NCBI GenBank assembly: GCA_030611115.1
Contig: JAUWQK010000012.1
Location: 1-11,995 of the forward strand
Source: Deltaproteobacteria bacterium
Lineage (GTDB): Bacteria; Desulfobacterota; Desulfobacteria; Desulfobacterales; ETH-SRB1
DNA: 11,995 bases
Reading direction: 5' to 3'
Made by a program: the position numbers and the translations under genes. Positions 4,801-11,796 of the stretch are shown in pieces. Numbering within the stretch: position 1 is the first letter of the stretch; every line of letters starts with the position of its first letter. The notes beneath the pieces are model-generated. The model did no database searches. It saw only the letters and a program-made list of their open reading frames with translations, and was not told where the DNA came from.

Positions 4801-6330
4801 TTAGCTTTCGCCGAGTATTGATTTTATTTTTTGAACTCTATCCATCTGTTTAATAATTCCTTTTGTCTTTTTACCTTTTTTCTTTTCCCACTTCTCATGG
4901 TCTTTCCAGTACGTTTTTAGAGCCAACGCTAACTTTGTTTTATTTTCATCTGAAAAATCATCTATTCTATTGTATATTTCAACTACTTGATTTTCTGTAA
5001 TTTTAGGATCGTTGACGGCTGCAATATCTCGCTCCTCGGGGGACATGGTTTCAAGTACTGCTTTGCGTTTTTCTTCTGCCAACCGTTTTTCTTCAGCTTC
5101 CCTGGCGTGTTTCGCAGCAAGCTCGTTGGCCTGTCTTATTACCTCAGCTTTTCTTTCGGCCTCCGCTTGATGTATTTCCTGATGCTTTTTTTCTTTTTCC
5201 CGCAATTCCTGTTCTTTGATTTGAAACTCTTCTGACATGTCATCCGTCAATCTGTTTAGTCTAACCCAACCGAAAGGCTGAAGGTTATTCATAGATACCG
5301 GTTTACGCGCATCCGAAGCAAGCCATAAGGTAGTTGCATGATTAAGATATTTTTTCTCTCCCCTTTTTCCCATGATAAAGATATCACGGTGCCCTTCAAT
5401 GGTTACCGATTCCGCACCGGAATGCCGTCCGACGCGCGTCAGGAAAGAGTTTTTATGATCCTGTAATCTGCCGTCATCGGAAACAAACTCAACACCAATG
5501 TTTGATAATTCTTTTTCTTCACGCTCCTTTTCATTTGCGTAAAACAGCGTTGAGCTATCCAGAAGTTTTCCCATGGAAACAGACTTCCGAATGCCTGACC
5601 CAGGAAGGGGCGAATCAACGGAAATCGTTCCTACAAAGACAGAACCGGAAGGGATCACCTCAAATATCAGAGGCAAACCTCTTGCATCACGATCAGACGG
5701 TTTCTTCTTCTTATTTATTGCATAGACAATTCGTGTCCGCGTTTCACCAACAGGCATAAAATCGGAAACCTTAACCATGCGAAAGGGATCTGTAGGAATT
5801 CCATTGTATTCCATGAGGCGCTGTTCCAAGTTCCTCGCATTACGCTCTTTTCCTTTTTCCGAGAGTTTCTTTTCGCTTTCCATCAGGTTCAGGTATGCGG
5901 TACGCAAAGCCCCCTTGATGGTAGAGCCCGGAATATAAGGCCGCTGGTCAACACTGCGGAAGGCGGTGCGTGGAATGGCAAAACTGTTCAAATTCTGTTG
6001 AATCTCTCTTGGGTTTCGCATTTGGAGGGAAAGTGTCTGTTTGTAATGTTCGAGGAAATCGGGACATACATCAATCATCCGCCCCTCGCCTGTCTTGTTC
6101 TGCATAAACTTATATATTTCCAGAATTGAGCCGATAGTGCCCTTTGCACAAATTTGCGAAAATTCGGTTTTGTCGGCATCTTCCATTTGCGAAATGAAAG
6201 AAAGGGGATCAAATACTATCATTTGCCGGGCATTCTTATCCAGAACAAAACCAGTCGGTTCGTAAAACTCATCGCAGCCTATGTGAACGGGTGAAATTGT
6301 TTGAATATAAAATTTAATTGGTCCCTTCAT
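4801..6330 (-). CDS. csm5: Csm5 RAMP subunit with a long C-terminal coiled-coil extension
   Basis: Csm5 caps the 3' end of the crRNA in the Csm complex and helps crRNA maturation. The RAMP core shows FYIQTISPVHIGCDE at 7-21, the glycine-rich loop RPYIPGSTIKGALRTAYL at 130-147, a lid segment PRTAFRS near 120, and the closing motif PFGWVRLNR at 352-360, roughly where ordinary Csm5 proteins (about 340-370 residues) end. Residues 365-509 are extra: a highly charged heptad-rich helix (about 365-425, rich in EKE, EAEEKRLAEEKRK) and a second helical segment containing NDPKITENQVVEIYNRIDDFSDENK, then a Lys-rich tail. The core is intact. The start at 6330 has GGAG 8 nt upstream and overlaps the csm4 end by 17 nt, so the genes are coupled. 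The extension's function is unknown; it may bind RNA, a nuclease or another complex. Confidence 0.93.
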   Translation of the reverse strand: MKGPIKFYIQTISPVHIGCDEFYEPTGFVLDKNARQMIVFDPLSFISQMEDADKTEFSQICAKGTIGSILEIYKFMQNKTGEGRMIDVCPDFLEHYKQTLSLQMRNPREIQQNLNSFAIPRTAFRSVDQRPYIPGSTIKGALRTAYLNLMESEKKLSEKGKERNARNLEQRLMEYNGIPTDPFRMVKVSDFMPVGETRTRIVYAINKKKKPSDRDARGLPLIFEVIPSGSVFVGTISVDSPLPGSGIRKSVSMGKLLDSSTLFYANEKEREEKELSNIGVEFVSDDGRLQDHKNSFLTRVGRHSGAESVTIEGHRDIFIMGKRGEKKYLNHATTLWLASDARKPVSMNNLQPFGWVRLNRLTDDMSEEFQIKEQELREKEKKHQEIHQAEAERKAEVIRQANELAAKHAREAEEKRLAEEKRKAVLETMSPEERDIAAVNDPKITENQVVEIYNRIDDFSDENKTKLALALKTYWKDHEKWEKKKGKKTKGIIKQMDRVQKIKSILGES

Positions 6331-7372
6331 GTTTCATCTCCAGTCTGAATGGAAGATAAGGGGCATAGCCCTGATGGACAACTGTATGCTCCTTGATCTT
6401 GGAAGTATTTAACACTGCCCTGCCAATATATGGCGTTTGAAAAACATCCATGTTTTTCGGAATAAAGACAGCTCCTTCATCAGCCATCAACACGGGTTTT
6501 TTGAATGGCTTTTCAGATGTTGCAAGAACATCTCCGTGTTTTCCGAAGCGGACAAAGGGCGTAAAGTAATGGTCTGAGAAGATCCCCTTTTCACGACCAG
6601 GAACTGTCGGAGACAGCGTATAGCAGGCATTGCAAGAACCAGCAGATGGCAAAGAAAGTTCTGTAGATTCTGCCAGGCCAAATCGCCCGCAACCAGTCGA
6701 AGCATCTCGGCCAAAACCGAAATTGCCGATACTCTCCATAGCCGCGCAGACTCTCTCAATGTCCGTTGCTTCCTCATCTAATAACACAAAGACAGCCAGT
6801 TCTGTTTCAGGATAATAGAAGAAGGTTGTTTTCGTAAAGGGGGCAAACATCCCTTCTCCTGTCGTCATTGTGAGACGGTTAATCGTATTGTGCTGCTGAA
6901 TGAAATCAGCATAAAATTTCTGATGTCTTTTCCCTTGCATCGTCCTTCCTGTTTCTTCAGTAATCTGTTTTTTAGAGGCTTTTATAAGGTCTTCATCCTT
7001 CAGATATTCCACCGAATCCAGCGTCAGAGACAGGTTTTCGTTCACCTTCATCCATTTCTTTGTTTTATTTTCCTTGAGTTCTTTAAACACCTTTTTTCTG
7101 TCGTCTGATGATGGCGGAAAAAGAAATGACAGGGGCAGATCGGGTCTTTTGAAAGCATAAAAGAATTTTCCGTTGTCCACCAATTTTGGCCAGGCAGAAG
7201 AAAATACAGCAAACGGCCTTTCTTGATAACATGCAATCCATTTATCAAGACCACCGTTGAGAAGAGAGGTATTATAAGCTGCCTGCCAGCAGAAATGCCC
7301 AAAAATCGTATCGCCTTTCAATGGTGTTCCGAAACCGGACACAGGTTTGATTATTATTTCGTAGAGTTTCAA
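6314..7372 (-). CDS. csm4: Csm4 RAMP subunit
   Basis: Csm4 binds the 5' handle of the crRNA and anchors Cas10 at the base of the Csm complex. With a TTG start at 7372 the protein is 352 residues and begins MKLYEIIIKPVSGFGTPLKGDTIFGHF, matching the family's usual N-terminus; GTPLKGDTIFGH (15-26) is the characteristic motif. The block HNTINRLTMTTGEGMFAP follows at 161-178 and the glycine-rich loop GFGRDASTGCGRFG at 219-232. The TTG is supported by GGAGGG (7381-7386) at 8 nt spacing, with the same eight-base spacer AAAATACC seen before csm3. The in-frame ATG at 7390, which abuts the csm3 stop, has no Shine-Dalgarno and would add six residues, so I regard it as unlikely. The gene is slightly longer than typical Csm4 (about 300 residues). 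Confidence 0.93.
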   Translation of the reverse strand: MKLYEIIIKPVSGFGTPLKGDTIFGHFCWQAAYNTSLLNGGLDKWIACYQERPFAVFSSAWPKLVDNGKFFYAFKRPDLPLSFLFPPSSDDRKKVFKELKENKTKKWMKVNENLSLTLDSVEYLKDEDLIKASKKQITEETGRTMQGKRHQKFYADFIQQHNTINRLTMTTGEGMFAPFTKTTFFYYPETELAVFVLLDEEATDIERVCAAMESIGNFGFGRDASTGCGRFGLAESTELSLPSAGSCNACYTLSPTVPGREKGIFSDHYFTPFVRFGKHGDVLATSEKPFKKPVLMADEGAVFIPKNMDVFQTPYIGRAVLNTSKIKEHTVVHQGYAPYLPFRLEMKHEGTN

Positions 7373-7380
7373 GGTATTTT

Positions 7381-7386
7381 CCCTCC
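7381..7386 (-). promoter_or_regulatory. ribosome-binding site deciding a TTG start for csm4
   Basis: GGAGGG followed by AAAATACC and TTG on the minus strand. The csm3 start has GGAGG, the identical AAAATACC spacer and ATG (AGGAGG at 8098-8103). The repeated cassette supports the TTG at 7372 as the true csm4 start. Confidence 0.75.
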
Positions 7387-7390
7387 ACAT

Positions 7391-8089
7391 TTAAAAAGGC
7401 GTTATATCTTTAAATTTACTTTTTATGTTATCATCCTCAAACGCAAATCTGATTTTTCCATATCCACGACTTCCGCTGCCACCGAGAGAATCCATTTCGA
7501 GTAGTTTCATGCCACGCAATAAATAGCTTAAGAGTTCATTGTCTTTTTCATCAAGTATTTTCAAACAAACAGTGAAATCAAATTCGGCATCTGCTGGAAT
7601 TCTCTCAATAAATCTTGGACTTAATGCAGTTCCTCTTATCCTGTCGATAGAGTTTTCAGATTTTACTTCTGTTAAGCTGAGTCTGCCTTTACGAGCGTTA
7701 TTTAACCACTCATCATTTAATGGGCAATCGGCAAACGAAACCCTTGTTGGTCCAAGTCTGGCAATTTCTTCATTATCCGCCCCGCTCGAACCAAATATTT
7801 TTAGAATTTTTTCGCACTTTTCTTTTTCTGCGTCTTTTAACCCATTCAGATTTTTTACCTGCAACGGTTTACCATCAGTTTTGACCATCAAACCACTTTC
7901 CATTTCCAGCAGAGACCTGATTTTACCTTTAATAGAAGATCCTGGAATGTATGGTTCCTGGGTATGCGGATGCTTTACCACCGGATTATCAGTTCCTCCG
8001 ATGTGCATCTCTGTATCACCAGCGCCGATATGGAGGCCGCTTTTTAGTATAATCTTCCCTTTAATTTCCTTTATATCTATAAGCTGCAT
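7391..8089 (-). CDS. csm3: Csm3 backbone subunit, target-RNA slicer
   Basis: Several Csm3 copies form the backbone of the Csm complex on the crRNA and cut the bound target RNA at 6-nt intervals. The 232-residue length is typical. The catalytic aspartate is present as Asp34 in IGGTDNPVVKHP. The glycine-rich loop YIPGSSIKGKIRSLLEME follows at 47-64, the thumb region with NSIDRIRGTALSPRFIERIP at 146-165, and the C-terminal loop SLGGSGSRGYGKIRF at 201-215. The start at 8089 has AGGAGG 8 nt upstream, directly behind the csm2 stop. The csm3 TAA abuts the ATG of the longer, unlikely csm4 frame. All residues expected for target cleavage are present, so the complex should be slicing-competent. Confidence 0.97.
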   Translation of the reverse strand: MQLIDIKEIKGKIILKSGLHIGAGDTEMHIGGTDNPVVKHPHTQEPYIPGSSIKGKIRSLLEMESGLMVKTDGKPLQVKNLNGLKDAEKEKCEKILKIFGSSGADNEEIARLGPTRVSFADCPLNDEWLNNARKGRLSLTEVKSENSIDRIRGTALSPRFIERIPADAEFDFTVCLKILDEKDNELLSYLLRGMKLLEMDSLGGSGSRGYGKIRFAFEDDNIKSKFKDITPF

Positions 8090-8104
8090 GGTATTTTCCT
8101 CCTA

Positions 8105-8485
8105 TTAATTCGCACTTAATTTTCTATAAAACCCCATAAAGGCCTCAAAAAAAGTTGCAAACACCTCCAAATCTTCCTGATTTCTTATCTCATTTATGGA
8201 TTCTTTTATAAAGCGAGTAAAATCATTTGTTGTATTTCCCCGACCTTCGGCATAAACTGACTTTGCAAGCAGCATGTTGACATAGGGCAAAATGTTGCCC
8301 CAATCCTCGTTTTTGGAAAGGGATTTGAGGCGAAGCACCTCATCAAAAAATTTCCGTAATTGTGACCGCTTGTTAGCTTTCCCGCGACCACTGCTATAAA
8401 TCTTTTCAGCCAAATCCATTGCAACATCTGAAAACAGCGTTGGGTTCAATAAACGCTTCTCTTTATCCTTATAAAAGCTGATCAT
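8105..8485 (-). CDS. csm2: Csm2 small subunit
   Basis: Csm2 is the small helical subunit that forms the inner filament of the Csm complex along the crRNA-target duplex. The 126-residue protein shows the expected pattern: KRSQLRKFFDEVLRLKSL in the middle (Q/LRKFFDE is the recognisable part), ILPYVNMLLAKSVYAEGRGN, then a C-terminal helix LEVFATFFEAFMGFYRKLSA. I choose the ATG at 8485, which has GGGAGG with 7 nt spacing; the ATG at 8491 is only one base from the Shine-Dalgarno. The ribosome-binding site overlaps the last codons of cas10, giving tight coupling. Its place between cas10 and csm3 is the standard III-A order. Confidence 0.93.
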   Translation of the reverse strand: MISFYKDKEKRLLNPTLFSDVAMDLAEKIYSSGRGKANKRSQLRKFFDEVLRLKSLSKNEDWGNILPYVNMLLAKSVYAEGRGNTTNDFTRFIKESINEIRNQEDLEVFATFFEAFMGFYRKLSAN

Positions 8486-8497
8486 TTCCATTCCTCC

Positions 8498-11134
8498 CTA
8501 TCTGTAATTATATATAACGTCCCAAAGAGCTATCTTCAGCTTGCCGCCATATTCCTTGAGCCATGCGGCAACCTTATAAAACTCGTCTATCATTTCTTTT
8601 TTTGCATCACCCTTTAGTCCGGCTCCCACATTTCGTTCTGTTGTATAGCTGAAAAGTGCGTGCCATCTCAGGCATTCCATGTCTTCAATGTATATATCGC
8701 CCTTGCCTTCTAAAAGCTGTTTTTCCGATTCAGCCATTCTGATAAAATCATTAATGCGATATATCATGGAATTTGTAACCAGTTTTTCCCCAAGCCATAG
8801 CTGCAGAGTATCCTTAATTTTCATTAGCAGCGTAAATTCATCCCAATCCACAGTTTCAGCGAAAAGGGTTATTCTGTTTCTTCCCTTGTTTTTAGATTTT
8901 TCTATGGCCATCTCCGCAGCGCCGGAAAGCTTATCCATAGGAGTATGTGGTTTATGCAGGCTGATACCCGCCGAAAAATGAATCTCTTTATTATGACAGA
9001 CATAATTCGCAAAAGATTCACGCAAGAAATCGACTAATTCAATAATACGATTCCACGGCCCGATCAAAAAAAGATCATCCCCACCGGCAAAGACCGTATA
9101 GGTGTCCATGAAACACCCATCTGTCTTTAAGAGATGCGGCAAATAGACGGCAAAATAGAAATTCAACTGCCTGCTCATGGTTGCAAGCCGTGAAATGGTA
9201 AATTGTTTCTTTTTCAAACCGCAGGACATTAAAAGCCCCAGTTGATCCACGTCTGCTTTCAGAATTCCCAGCGCTTCAATTCCGCAATACCCTACGCCAT
9301 TTTCTTTAAGATTCAAGGCCTTGTTGGATATGTGCTCAAAGGTTTTGAGAACATCTTTCTTCATCTGATCAATGCGTTCTTCTTTCTTCTCATCACTTTT
9401 TCTGCCTTCAAACAATCTGTCGTCATTAAAGTCTTCTTTCCTGTAAACAGGAACATAACCGTTGATAAATTTTGCGGTTACATCCATAGCCACTACGCCC
9501 TTCGGATCAATGGAGATATCCCAGTATTTCAAAAGCTGACCGGATCTTGCCATCTCATTTAATTTTCCATCGGGAAAAAAGACCTGGTATTCACCAAAGA
9601 TAGGTTCAAGCAGTTTCTTGTCGCCTTTTATGTCGGCATCATGCGTTGCTATAGCGATCCTTTTTTCATCTTTCTCGGAGTACTTGTCCTTTTTGGCAAA
9701 ATTTACGAGGTTCTTACCCAGAAAAATATGATCGTGGCAGAACTTGCAAATAGATTTCCCTTCGCCAGCAAACTCTGAGTCTTCCAGTTCAGGACATGAC
9801 GGTCTTTTGCCGCAGAATGGGCAGAGTGGGTGTGCCAAATTATTATGAAAGCTGTTGAGATATCCTTCTGCGACAACACCTCCGAATCTGTTTATATCGA
9901 TCTTTTGAAATTTCTTTTTCTCCATCTCTTTGTTGAGTTTATCCCAGAGATCAATAAACCTGCCTTTCACAAAGTCTTTGGGAGAGGCCTCTACAAATGT
10001 CATTCCGATTGCATTTTCACCATATGAAATCTTCATCAACCACTCGTTTACACGAGATTCCACATCAACCACTGCCTTTTTTGCCGCTTCTGTATTGGGC
10101 GCAATTATCGTAAACTTACCTGCTGCATTGAGCAGAAGTGAAGACGATGTAATGTCGATCTCCCGGCAAAGCATGTCCGCAGCCAGTTCCGAAAACAGCG
10201 AAACAGCAAATGAACGCCCCCGGAGTATCTTGGCGCGATTTTTCCCAGCCTCCCCACTGTCGCTGAAGATAAAACTCTGAATGCCATAGAAATCCCCACT
10301 GATGAGAAGAAACTTTTTGATGCCATAATCTTTAATCTCATCAATTGTCATGCTGTCTGTCTGTTTATGATAAAGATAGATGGCAACTGCAAGCGCCGCT
10401 GTAATCTTTGAGTGGTCGTAAAGTGATACATCGGGGATTACGTTACCTGCCCTTGCCGCTGGTATGGCGGAAGTGAATATCATCATCAGGCTATCAAAGT
10501 GTTCAAACCAAAGTTCGAGATTTTCTTCTTTATGAAAAAGACGTTCAAGGGTATATACAAACTCTTCAAACAACCTTTTGTATTCCCCGATAGCTTCCTG
10601 GTTATCCTTCGGATGTATTACTTTCTTCAGTCCCGGAAAGATGTTATCCGGCGATGTCTCTTTCAATGGATAACGATAAAAATAGTCGTCCGATTTTTTG
10701 AAATCGCACATAAGGCTTTCGAAAATCGGCAGCAGCCGGGTTTTTCTATAATCCTGCCATGCCACCGCCCTATTGTATTTCTTATCAAATTCTTCCCTGT
10801 CCCATCCACTGCTGATTCGGTCAGCCATAGCGATAATCCACTGCATAGGTGTTTCAGGCGTATGATGGCCAGCCGATAAGTTAATGAAGCTGTCTTCGAG
10901 ACCCCAATTTGCCTTATTAAGTTTTTTAGGCAGCAATTTTTCGAAATGATCGATAAAGGCAGCGGTATAGACAGCATGGCGATGAGTATAATTTCCTCTG
11001 TAATGCGGTTGATAAAGATCTGCATTGTCAATTAGAAATTGTTCGGAAATGTTAAATACATCCTTATCTGCGAACTTCCCAATGTCATGCATAAATCCGG
11101 CTATGGCTATCTTCAACGTTGTTTCATCTATCAT
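8498..11134 (-). CDS. cas10: Cas10/Csm1, HD nuclease and cyclic-oligoadenylate synthase
   Basis: Cas10 is the large subunit of the Csm complex. Target RNA binding activates its single-stranded DNase and the synthesis of cyclic oligoadenylates that turn on Csx1. In the 878-residue protein the HD domain begins at once with AGFMHDIGKFADK (His16-Asp17) and carries more His residues up to LSAGHHTPE (87-94). The first palm domain contains FLLISGDFYGIQSFIF (275-290). A zinc-binding segment follows with CPFCGKRPSC (438-447) and CKFCHDH (463-469). The second palm domain has LKADVDQLG (625-633) and the intact cyclase motif AGGDDLFLIG (683-692). Helical domain 4 closes the protein. Both enzymatic centres look active. 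I choose the ATG at 11134: GGAG lies 6 nt upstream, while the ATG at 11146 has none and lies close to a -10-like TATAAT. At 878 residues it is longer than well-studied Csm1 proteins (about 760-780). Confidence 0.97.
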   Translation of the reverse strand: MIDETTLKIAIAGFMHDIGKFADKDVFNISEQFLIDNADLYQPHYRGNYTHRHAVYTAAFIDHFEKLLPKKLNKANWGLEDSFINLSAGHHTPETPMQWIIAMADRISSGWDREEFDKKYNRAVAWQDYRKTRLLPIFESLMCDFKKSDDYFYRYPLKETSPDNIFPGLKKVIHPKDNQEAIGEYKRLFEEFVYTLERLFHKEENLELWFEHFDSLMMIFTSAIPAARAGNVIPDVSLYDHSKITAALAVAIYLYHKQTDSMTIDEIKDYGIKKFLLISGDFYGIQSFIFSDSGEAGKNRAKILRGRSFAVSLFSELAADMLCREIDITSSSLLLNAAGKFTIIAPNTEAAKKAVVDVESRVNEWLMKISYGENAIGMTFVEASPKDFVKGRFIDLWDKLNKEMEKKKFQKIDINRFGGVVAEGYLNSFHNNLAHPLCPFCGKRPSCPELEDSEFAGEGKSICKFCHDHIFLGKNLVNFAKKDKYSEKDEKRIAIATHDADIKGDKKLLEPIFGEYQVFFPDGKLNEMARSGQLLKYWDISIDPKGVVAMDVTAKFINGYVPVYRKEDFNDDRLFEGRKSDEKKEERIDQMKKDVLKTFEHISNKALNLKENGVGYCGIEALGILKADVDQLGLLMSCGLKKKQFTISRLATMSRQLNFYFAVYLPHLLKTDGCFMDTYTVFAGGDDLFLIGPWNRIIELVDFLRESFANYVCHNKEIHFSAGISLHKPHTPMDKLSGAAEMAIEKSKNKGRNRITLFAETVDWDEFTLLMKIKDTLQLWLGEKLVTNSMIYRINDFIRMAESEKQLLEGKGDIYIEDMECLRWHALFSYTTERNVGAGLKGDAKKEMIDEFYKVAAWLKEYGGKLKIALWDVIYNYR

Positions 11135-11151
11135 TTCAAACTCCATCTTGG

Positions 11152-11157
11152 ATTATA
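11152..11157 (-). promoter_or_regulatory. -10-like element just upstream of cas10
   Basis: A perfect TATAAT on the minus strand lies 17 nt before the chosen cas10 ATG. The expected -35 position (about 11175-11180) reads TCATTT, a poor match that falls on the junction with the MITE-like element. The effector operon may therefore use a weak or activator-dependent promoter, or one altered by the insertion. Low confidence. Confidence 0.3.
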
Positions 11158-11172
11158 AATTCTTTTATCTGT

Positions 11173-11302
11173 ATAAATGACTCTGTTGATTTACTATCAT
11201 TTCAAAAAAATTGGCACGATATGCAGTACACGGAAGGCGAATTAGCTACAATATCTTGTGCCTTGATTTTGAAAATCGGAGTAAATCAACAGGGTCATAA
11301 AT
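11173..11302. mobile_element. MITE-like palindromic element with flanking 6-bp direct repeats
   Basis: GACTCTGTTGATTTACT (11179-11195) and AGTAAATCAACAGGGTC (11280-11296) are terminal inverted repeats matching at 16 of 17 positions. The element they bound is 118 bp long and is flanked on both sides by ATAAAT (11173-11178 and 11297-11302), which looks like a target-site duplication. The complementarity continues inward imperfectly (for example TTTCAAAA near 11201 against the region near 11265, and GGCAC near 11214 against GTGCC near 11259), so the whole element could fold into one long hairpin. There is no coding capacity. These are the marks of a non-autonomous miniature inverted-repeat element moved by a transposase encoded elsewhere; I do not recognise the family. 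It lies 45 bp upstream of cas10. Confidence 0.7.
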
Positions 11303-11327
11303 GAATTATTTTTTTATTCCAACCATT

Positions 11328-11337
11328 GCAACGTTGC
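11328..11337. repeat. perfect 10-bp palindrome GCAACGTTGC
   Basis: A self-complementary decamer lies in the gap between the MITE-like element and the terminator. It could be a dimeric-regulator site for the cas operon, but there is no second copy nearby. Apart from this, 11303-11362 shows nothing I can name. Confidence 0.25.
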
Positions 11338-11362
11338 CGTTTCAACTCCATGCCTGTAAAAC

Positions 11363-11413
11363 AAAAAAAGCCACATCCTTCACATGATTGAAGAAATGGG
11401 GCTTCATTTTTTT
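11363..11413. terminator. bidirectional intrinsic terminator
   Basis: An imperfect hairpin at 11368-11404 (AAGCC paired with GGCTT, then CAT with ATG and TTC with GAA around an ACATGATT loop) is flanked by seven A on the left (11363-11369) and seven T on the right (11407-11413), so each strand has a T-tract after the stem. On the minus strand it closes the antitoxin gene that ends at 11441 and isolates the cas operon from it. There is no gene on the plus strand here for it to end. Confidence 0.7.
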
Positions 11414-11440
11414 GTAATCCTATGACTGGTCACCTGATCC

Positions 11441-11719
11441 TCATAATCTCTCATCATTGTGTATGTGACTTATCTTTTCCTTTACCCATGAGCGTATTAA
11501 TTGAGCCCTATCAATTCCTGAGCGTTTGGATTCCCTGTCAATTATTCTGGCATCTCTTGGATCGAGTCTTAATTGGATTAACTTTTTAGGCGGGCGTGTG
11601 AATTTCATTGTTCCTTCATTCCACCCTTCAAAGTCCTCCGGCTCATTATTATCCCAGAACTTCGCCAGCTTCTCATCATTCATCAAGGGAATGGCGCTGA
11701 CTTTCTTGGAGCTTTTCAT
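11441..11719 (-). CDS. brnA: CopG/BrnA-type antitoxin
   Basis: This 92-residue protein has two family marks: an N-terminal EKLAKFWDNNEPEDFEGW segment (16-33), as in CopG-type antitoxins that pair with BrnT-like toxins, and a C-terminal ribbon-helix-helix, KKLIQLRLDPRDARIIDRESKRSGIDRAQLIRSWVKEKI (45-83), where the strand IQLRLD would bind operator DNA. In the BrnT-BrnA arrangement the toxin gene comes first and overlaps the antitoxin, and here a toxin C-terminus does end at the antitoxin start (TAATG). GAGAGGG lies 8 nt upstream of the ATG at 11719. Only a fragment of the toxin remains, so this antitoxin looks orphaned. It is separated from the cas genes by the terminator. The gene symbol reflects family similarity only. 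Confidence 0.8.
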   Translation of the reverse strand: MKSSKKVSAIPLMNDEKLAKFWDNNEPEDFEGWNEGTMKFTRPPKKLIQLRLDPRDARIIDRESKRSGIDRAQLIRSWVKEKISHIHNDERL

Positions 11720-11796
11720 TATATTATCCCTCTCTTTTTATTATACATTTTTCTTTGATTCTTATTCATGTCCCTTGCAGTAATTATTTTAATGAA
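11719..11796 (-). pseudogene. brnT: remnant of a BrnT-type toxin gene (C-terminal end only)
   Basis: Read on the minus strand, the frame ending at TAA (11719-11721) encodes FIKIITARDMNKNQRK and continues to the stop. This matches the C-terminal IRIITARDM...RRxYE ending of BrnT-family RNase toxins. The frame stays open back to about 11865, where a TAG interrupts it, but the residues before about 11796 do not look like BrnT, and no BrnT N-terminus (a YEWDxxKNxxNxxKHGVxF-type sequence) occurs in any frame up to the window edge. The toxin has therefore lost its N-terminal two-thirds, by deletion or replacement. The overlap with the antitoxin start is kept. Confidence 0.6.

Noticed and set aside
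7539..8108. 189-codon open frame on the plus strand opposite csm3
   Set aside because: It mirrors csm3 codon by codon and encodes a low-complexity Ser/Phe/Leu-rich product, typical of the complement of a charged helical protein.
11339..11354. GTTTCAACTCC-type sequence resembling a CRISPR repeat start
   Set aside because: It is a single copy with no second unit or spacer spacing nearby and does not match the repeat at 1-239.
11147..11440. A small RNA or tracr-like gene upstream of cas10
   Set aside because: The obvious structures here are explained by the MITE-like inverted repeats and the bidirectional terminator. No complementarity to the CRISPR repeat was found by eye.
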